DNA of 64,000 nucleotides from G965215045 sp965215045 (GTDB lineage: Bacteria; Pseudomonadota; Gammaproteobacteria; JABABF01), in the NCBI GenBank assembly GCA_965215045.1, contig OZ244031.1, forward strand, positions 496,001 through 560,000. The letters run 5' to 3'. The position numbers and the translations under genes were made by a program. The notes under the pieces were generated by a model that was given only the letters and a program-made list of their open reading frames with translations, had not been told where the DNA came from and did not search any database. Positions 60,075 to 64,000 of the stretch are shown here, one piece after another (position 1 is the first letter of the stretch; the number at the start of each line of letters is the position of its first letter).

Positions 60075-62838
60075 GACAATGCTTGTACTTGCGACCGGAA
60101 CCGCAGGGACAACTCGCATTGCGCCCGATCTTGGGACTCTTGCGCACCGCCGGTTGTCCGGTGGCAGGCGGCCCATCGGCGACGGGAGACGGACGAGCCG
60201 GGGCGGACGCCGGGCGGGCCGGGGCCACACCCTGCGGGACGACATCACTGCCGGAGGCGACGGCTGCAACCAGTGGTTGCATCTCGGCATGGCACTCCAC
60301 CGCACGGTGCCGTTCCTCCTCGCGGCGGCGCAATTCCTCGCGTTCCAACTCGTCGGCCTGCTCCAGTTGCAGGTGAGAGAACAGGCGCACCAGGTCCTGC
60401 TTGATCCGCCACAGCAGCTCCTGGAACATGGTGTACGCCTCACGCTTGTATTCCTCCTTGGGATTGCGCTGTGCGTAGGCGCGCAGGTGAATTCCCTGGC
60501 GCAAGTGATCCATGCCCGCCAGGTGTTGTTTCCACGTCGTGTCGATCACCTGCAACATCAGGTATTTTTCCAGGCGCGGCAGATCCTCGCCAAGCCGGGC
60601 CGCGCGCTCATCCGTCACCCGCTCCACTTCCGCCCTGATGCGCCGTTGCAAGGCGTCGTCCTCGTACAGCCCATCGTCTGCACGCAACCATTCCTGCACC
60701 GGCAGGGAGAGATTGAAATCCTGTTCCAGGCCGCCGCGCAACCCGGCCAGGTCCCACTCGTCCGGGACACTTTGCGGCGGAATGCAACGAACGCACAAAT
60801 CATCCAGCACTTCCGCGCGAATGGCGGCGACCGACTCCGAGACCGACTCCGCCTGCAACAGTTCAATGCGCTGGCCGTAGATGACTTTGCGTTGCACGTC
60901 GGCGATGTCATCGTATTCCAGCAGTTGCTTGCGAATTTCGAAGTTGTGCGCTTCGACACGCCGCTGTGCTTTTTCGATCGCACTGGTCAACATGCGATGC
61001 TCGATGGCCTCCCCGGGCTGCAGGCCCAGGTTCTGCATGAACTGCTTGACGCGCTCGGAAAGAAAAATACGCATCAGGTCGTCTTCCATCGACAGGTAAA
61101 ATCGCGAAGCCCCCGGGTCTCCCTGGCGTCCCGCACGGCCGCGCAACTGGTTATCGATGCGCCGTGACTCGTGGCGCTCGGTGCCAATCACGTGCAGGCC
61201 GCCGGCTGCCACGACCTGCTCGTGGCGCTGACGCCACTCCGCGCGCCATTGTTCGAGCTGCCCGGGTTCCGGGTTGTCGGCAGCGGCAATCTGCGCGTCC
61301 ACGTTGCCGCCCAACACGATGTCCGTGCCCCGGCCCGCCATGTTGGTGGCGATGGTCACCGCACCCGGGTACCCGGCCTGGGCGATGATCTCCGCCTCGC
61401 GCCGGTGTTGCTTGGCGTTCAACACCTCGTGCGGGATCTTCTGTTCGTGCAGCAGGCGCGAAAGATGCTCCGAGTTCTCGATCGAAGCAGTGCCGACCAG
61501 CACCGGTGCACCGCGCTCCATGTTTTCGCGGATATCCTCGACCACGGCGGCGAATTTTTCATCGCGCCGCATGTAGATCAGGTCATTATCATCGCGGCGG
61601 CACACCGGCTGGTTGGTCGGCGTCACAATCACTTCCAACCCGTAGATCTGGTGAAATTCCGCCGCCTCGGTGTCGGCGGTGCCGGTCATACCCGCAAGCT
61701 TGTCATACAGGCGGAAATAATTTTGAAAAGTGGTCGAGGCCAGCGTATGACTCTCACTCTGGATGGCCACCCCCTCCTTCGCCTCGAGGGCCTGGTGCAG
61801 ACCCTCGGACAAACGCCGGCCGGACATGGTGCGCCCGGTATGCTCATCGATCAGTACCACCTCACCCCGCTGCACGATGTAATCGACATCCCGGCGATAG
61901 AGCGCGTGCGCGCGCAGGGCGGCGTGCACGTGATGCAGCAGTTGCAAATTGCCGGCGGCGTACAGCGAATCGCCTTCACGCAAGAATCCCTCGCGGCTCA
62001 ACCAGCCTTCCACGTAGGAATGTCCCTCCTCGCTGAGTTCCACCTGTCTTTTCTTTTCATCGACCCGGTAATGCCCCGCACCCTCCTCGTCCACCACCGG
62101 CTGCAGCTTCGGTGCCAGGCGATTGATACCCAGGTACAAGCGGGAACTGTCCTCGGTGGCACCGGAAATGATCAGCGGGGTGCGCGCCTCGTCGATGAGG
62201 ATGGAGTCGACCTCGTCGACGATGGCGTAATACAGGCCGCGTTGCACACGGTCCTCGAGGCTGAAGCACATGTTGTCGCGCAGGTAATCAAAGCCGAAAT
62301 CATTGTTGGTTCCGTAACTGATATCGGCCGCGTAGGCGGCGCGGCGCTGTTCCGGGTTCTGCCCCGGGAGAACCACCCCCACGCTGAGGCCCAGGAACTC
62401 GTAAATCGGCCCCATCCAACCGGCGTCCCGCTCTGCCAGGTAACTGTTCACGGTCACGAGGTGTGCGCCCCGGCCGTCCAGGGCATTGAGATACAACGGC
62501 AGGGTGGCGGCCAGGGTCTTGCCCTCGCCGGTCGCCATTTCCGCGATATTGCCCTGGTGCAGCACGATGCCGCCGATCAATTGCACGTCGAAATGACGCA
62601 TCCCCAAGGTGCGCCGACTCGCCTCGCGCACGGCGGCAAAGGCCTCTGGCAGCAGGGAGTCCAGGCTCTCACCAGAGGCGCAACGGGATTTGAACGCAGT
62701 GTTCTTGTCCCGCAACGCGACGTCTGGCAGGGCCCGGTATTCATCCTCCAGGGCGTTAATCCGGGCGACGGTACGCCGATAACGCCTGAGATTGCGTTCG
62801 TTGCGACTGCCGAAAATACTGCGAAAAAAATTCAGCAT
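60064..62838 (-). CDS. secA: Protein translocase ATPase SecA
   Basis: A 924-aa motor that drives unfolded preproteins through SecYEG. MATGEGKTLAATLP is Walker A and IVDEVDSILIDEARTPLIISG is the Walker B region. The second nucleotide-binding domain contains TNMAGRGTDIVLGGN and DNQLRGRAGRQGDPG. The C-terminal zinc motif CPCGSGRKYKHCHG binds SecB. It starts 28 bases after lpxC and overlaps argJ. The two giant signal-peptide proteins in this window would be among its substrates, by inference. Confidence 0.96.
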   Translation of the reverse strand: MLNFFRSIFGSRNERNLRRYRRTVARINALEDEYRALPDVALRDKNTAFKSRCASGESLDSLLPEAFAAVREASRRTLGMRHFDVQLIGGIVLHQGNIAEMATGEGKTLAATLPLYLNALDGRGAHLVTVNSYLAERDAGWMGPIYEFLGLSVGVVLPGQNPEQRRAAYAADISYGTNNDFGFDYLRDNMCFSLEDRVQRGLYYAIVDEVDSILIDEARTPLIISGATEDSSRLYLGINRLAPKLQPVVDEEGAGHYRVDEKKRQVELSEEGHSYVEGWLSREGFLREGDSLYAAGNLQLLHHVHAALRAHALYRRDVDYIVQRGEVVLIDEHTGRTMSGRRLSEGLHQALEAKEGVAIQSESHTLASTTFQNYFRLYDKLAGMTGTADTEAAEFHQIYGLEVIVTPTNQPVCRRDDNDLIYMRRDEKFAAVVEDIRENMERGAPVLVGTASIENSEHLSRLLHEQKIPHEVLNAKQHRREAEIIAQAGYPGAVTIATNMAGRGTDIVLGGNVDAQIAAADNPEPGQLEQWRAEWRQRHEQVVAAGGLHVIGTERHESRRIDNQLRGRAGRQGDPGASRFYLSMEDDLMRIFLSERVKQFMQNLGLQPGEAIEHRMLTSAIEKAQRRVEAHNFEIRKQLLEYDDIADVQRKVIYGQRIELLQAESVSESVAAIRAEVLDDLCVRCIPPQSVPDEWDLAGLRGGLEQDFNLSLPVQEWLRADDGLYEDDALQRRIRAEVERVTDERAARLGEDLPRLEKYLMLQVIDTTWKQHLAGMDHLRQGIHLRAYAQRNPKEEYKREAYTMFQELLWRIKQDLVRLFSHLQLEQADELEREELRRREEERHRAVECHAEMQPLVAAVASGSDVVPQGVAPARPASAPARPSPVADGPPATGQPAVRKSPKIGRNASCPCGSGRKYKHCHGR

Positions 62839-62866
62839 CGCGCGCTGAAAGCTCGCATCCGCGCGC

Positions 62867-63808
62867 TTAGCCGTCCATCTTCATGGGTGCCCGGCCGTTC
62901 GTCAGGGGAAAGCCGTCATAGCGCACCGGCGGCGGGGCATCGTGAAAGACCACCTCCTCCCAGGCATCCTTTTTTTCTTCCAGTAATTTTTTCAGCAACC
63001 TGTTGTTCAGCGTGTGCCCTGGCTTGTGCGCACGGTACATGCCGATCAACCCGCGGCCCAGGAGATGAAGATCGCCGACCGCATCCAGCATCTTGTGCTT
63101 GACGAAGTCATCATCGCTGCGCAGGGCTTCGGGATTGAAAATCCGATCATCGCCGACCAGGATCGCATTTTCCAGGGTACCACCCCGGGCCAAGCCCTGT
63201 TCCTGCAATTGCTTGAGTTCAGACAGGATACCGAAGGTGCGCGCGCGGCTGATTTCCTGGACGAAGGCAGTAGTCGAAAAAGTGACGCTGGCATCCTGTC
63301 GGGAACGGCTGATCACACGGTTCTGAAAATCGATGGAGACGTCCAGGCCATAGCCCTCGTAAGGCAGGAGCTCGGCGTACTCCCCGTTTTTCCCACGCAC
63401 GGCGACCTTGCGCTTGATCCGCAGGAACATCTTGGGTTCATCCTGGGTGGCAATGCCGGCCGACTTGATCAGCAATACAAAAGGCCCGGCACTGCCGTCG
63501 AAAATCGGCACTTCCTCGCTGTCGATATCCACGTACGCGTTATCAATGCCAAAACCCGCCAGGGCGGATAACAAGTGCTCCACCGTTTGCACGTTGGCAT
63601 TGTCCCTGCTGAGCCGGGTGCATAAGCGGGTGTCGCTGACGAATTCCGTGCGTGCCGGAATCTCCACGTTGGGGTGCAGGTCGACGCGACGAAAGACGAC
63701 CCCGGTGTTAGCCGCTGCCGGACGCAGGTGAATATTGACCGTCCCGTAGTCGTGCATCGAGTTGCCGCGAGCGCCGATCGCGTATTTCAGCGTGCGTTGC
63801 AGGGACAT
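62867..63808 (-). CDS. lpxC: UDP-3-O-acyl-N-acetylglucosamine deacetylase LpxC
   Basis: A 313-aa zinc enzyme catalysing the committed step of lipid A synthesis, which shows a lipopolysaccharide-containing outer membrane. Zinc ligands are His in VQTVEHLLSAL near residue 80, and His and Asp in FVKHKMLDAVGDLHLLG near 240. IFDGSAGPFV carries further conserved residues. ATG 63808 gives the usual N-terminus RTLKYAIGARG; the upstream frame to 63862 is probably not translated. Confidence 0.95.
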   Translation of the reverse strand: MSLQRTLKYAIGARGNSMHDYGTVNIHLRPAAANTGVVFRRVDLHPNVEIPARTEFVSDTRLCTRLSRDNANVQTVEHLLSALAGFGIDNAYVDIDSEEVPIFDGSAGPFVLLIKSAGIATQDEPKMFLRIKRKVAVRGKNGEYAELLPYEGYGLDVSIDFQNRVISRSRQDASVTFSTTAFVQEISRARTFGILSELKQLQEQGLARGGTLENAILVGDDRIFNPEALRSDDDFVKHKMLDAVGDLHLLGRGLIGMYRAHKPGHTLNNRLLKKLLEEKKDAWEEVVFHDAPPPVRYDGFPLTNGRAPMKMDG

Positions 63809-64000
63809 GGATGGAAAGGGATATAAAACAGTGAGCCCAAGTATAACCTGATATGCTCTCACCTGCCGCCGCAGTCCCGCCGCCAGCCGGTTCCCGGGGC
63901 AATGTCAGTAACGGGGCCCAAGGTCCTGTAAGGGTTCATGTGATAATAAAAATTTTATGCTCGCAGCATTACATCTGGTATTGAACGAGAAGATGTTTTA
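63809..64000 (-). promoter_or_regulatory. lpxC upstream spacer
   Basis: No gene is seen in these 192 bases. TATACT on the minus strand at 63845-63840 could be a -10 for lpxC, but no -35 matches. The outer 70 bases are AT-rich. In many gammaproteobacteria ftsZ lies immediately upstream; its end is not visible here. Confidence 0.3.

Overview
The window is GC-rich chromosomal DNA from a Gram-negative bacterium, almost certainly a gammaproteobacterium. Evidence for this is the gene order lpxC-secA-argJ-mutT, gltB-gltD-hemE, a complete system I cytochrome c maturation (ccm) operon, smc next to ligA, and the Pseudomonas-type peptidoglycan recycling pair amgK-murU. GTG and TTG starts and 4-base stop/start overlaps are common. 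I see no transposase, phage gene, tRNA, rRNA or CRISPR array.

Layout. (1) Bases 1-22,215, minus strand: two giant secreted proteins built from repeated Calx-beta-like/Ig-like modules. One is cut by the left edge (at least 3,229 codons) and carries two separate sets of seven FG-GAP repeats. The other is 3,477 aa and ends in a dockerin/EF-hand-like motif. Between them sit amgK and murU. (2) 22,216-24,231: a 378-base regulatory spacer with a consensus promoter for the second giant protein and a pair of long direct repeats, then a divergent double-domain GT25 glycosyltransferase. (3) 24,361-30,953, plus strand: an oxidative stress cluster of rubrerythrin, a CCG-type iron-sulfur protein, a DUF3501 protein, OxyR and an NADPH-dependent oxidoreductase. 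A near-consensus OxyR site precedes it. Two tandem short-chain dehydrogenases follow; a chain of four overlapping mini-ORFs lies between them. (4) 31,128-35,900, minus strand: a three-subunit 2-oxoacid (probably 2-oxoglutarate):NAD(P)/ferredoxin oxidoreductase, korCAB. (5) 36,020-42,213: a lipoprotein transglycosylase, ligA and smc, with no zipA between the last two.

(6) 42,296-48,615: msrB followed by the ccm operon, in which ccmA and ccmB are fused into one reading frame. (7) 48,696-51,033: an NYN-domain protein, a glutathione peroxidase and the serine acetyltransferase cysE, with repeat-rich spacers. (8) 51,075-58,189: gltB-gltD-hemE, with gltB preceded by a promoter and an attenuator-like terminator. 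(9) 58,481-63,808: lpxC, secA, argJ and mutT.

How it fits together: most of the right half is housekeeping (envelope, secretion, nitrogen assimilation, haem and cytochrome c). Peroxide defence is unusually well represented (rubrerythrin, OxyR, MsrB, glutathione peroxidase) beside an oxygen-sensitive type of enzyme (Kor). This suggests a cell that meets both low and fluctuating oxygen. The left third is a large accessory investment in surface or secreted adhesin-like proteins. Apart from 22,216-22,593, no spacer exceeds 300 bases.
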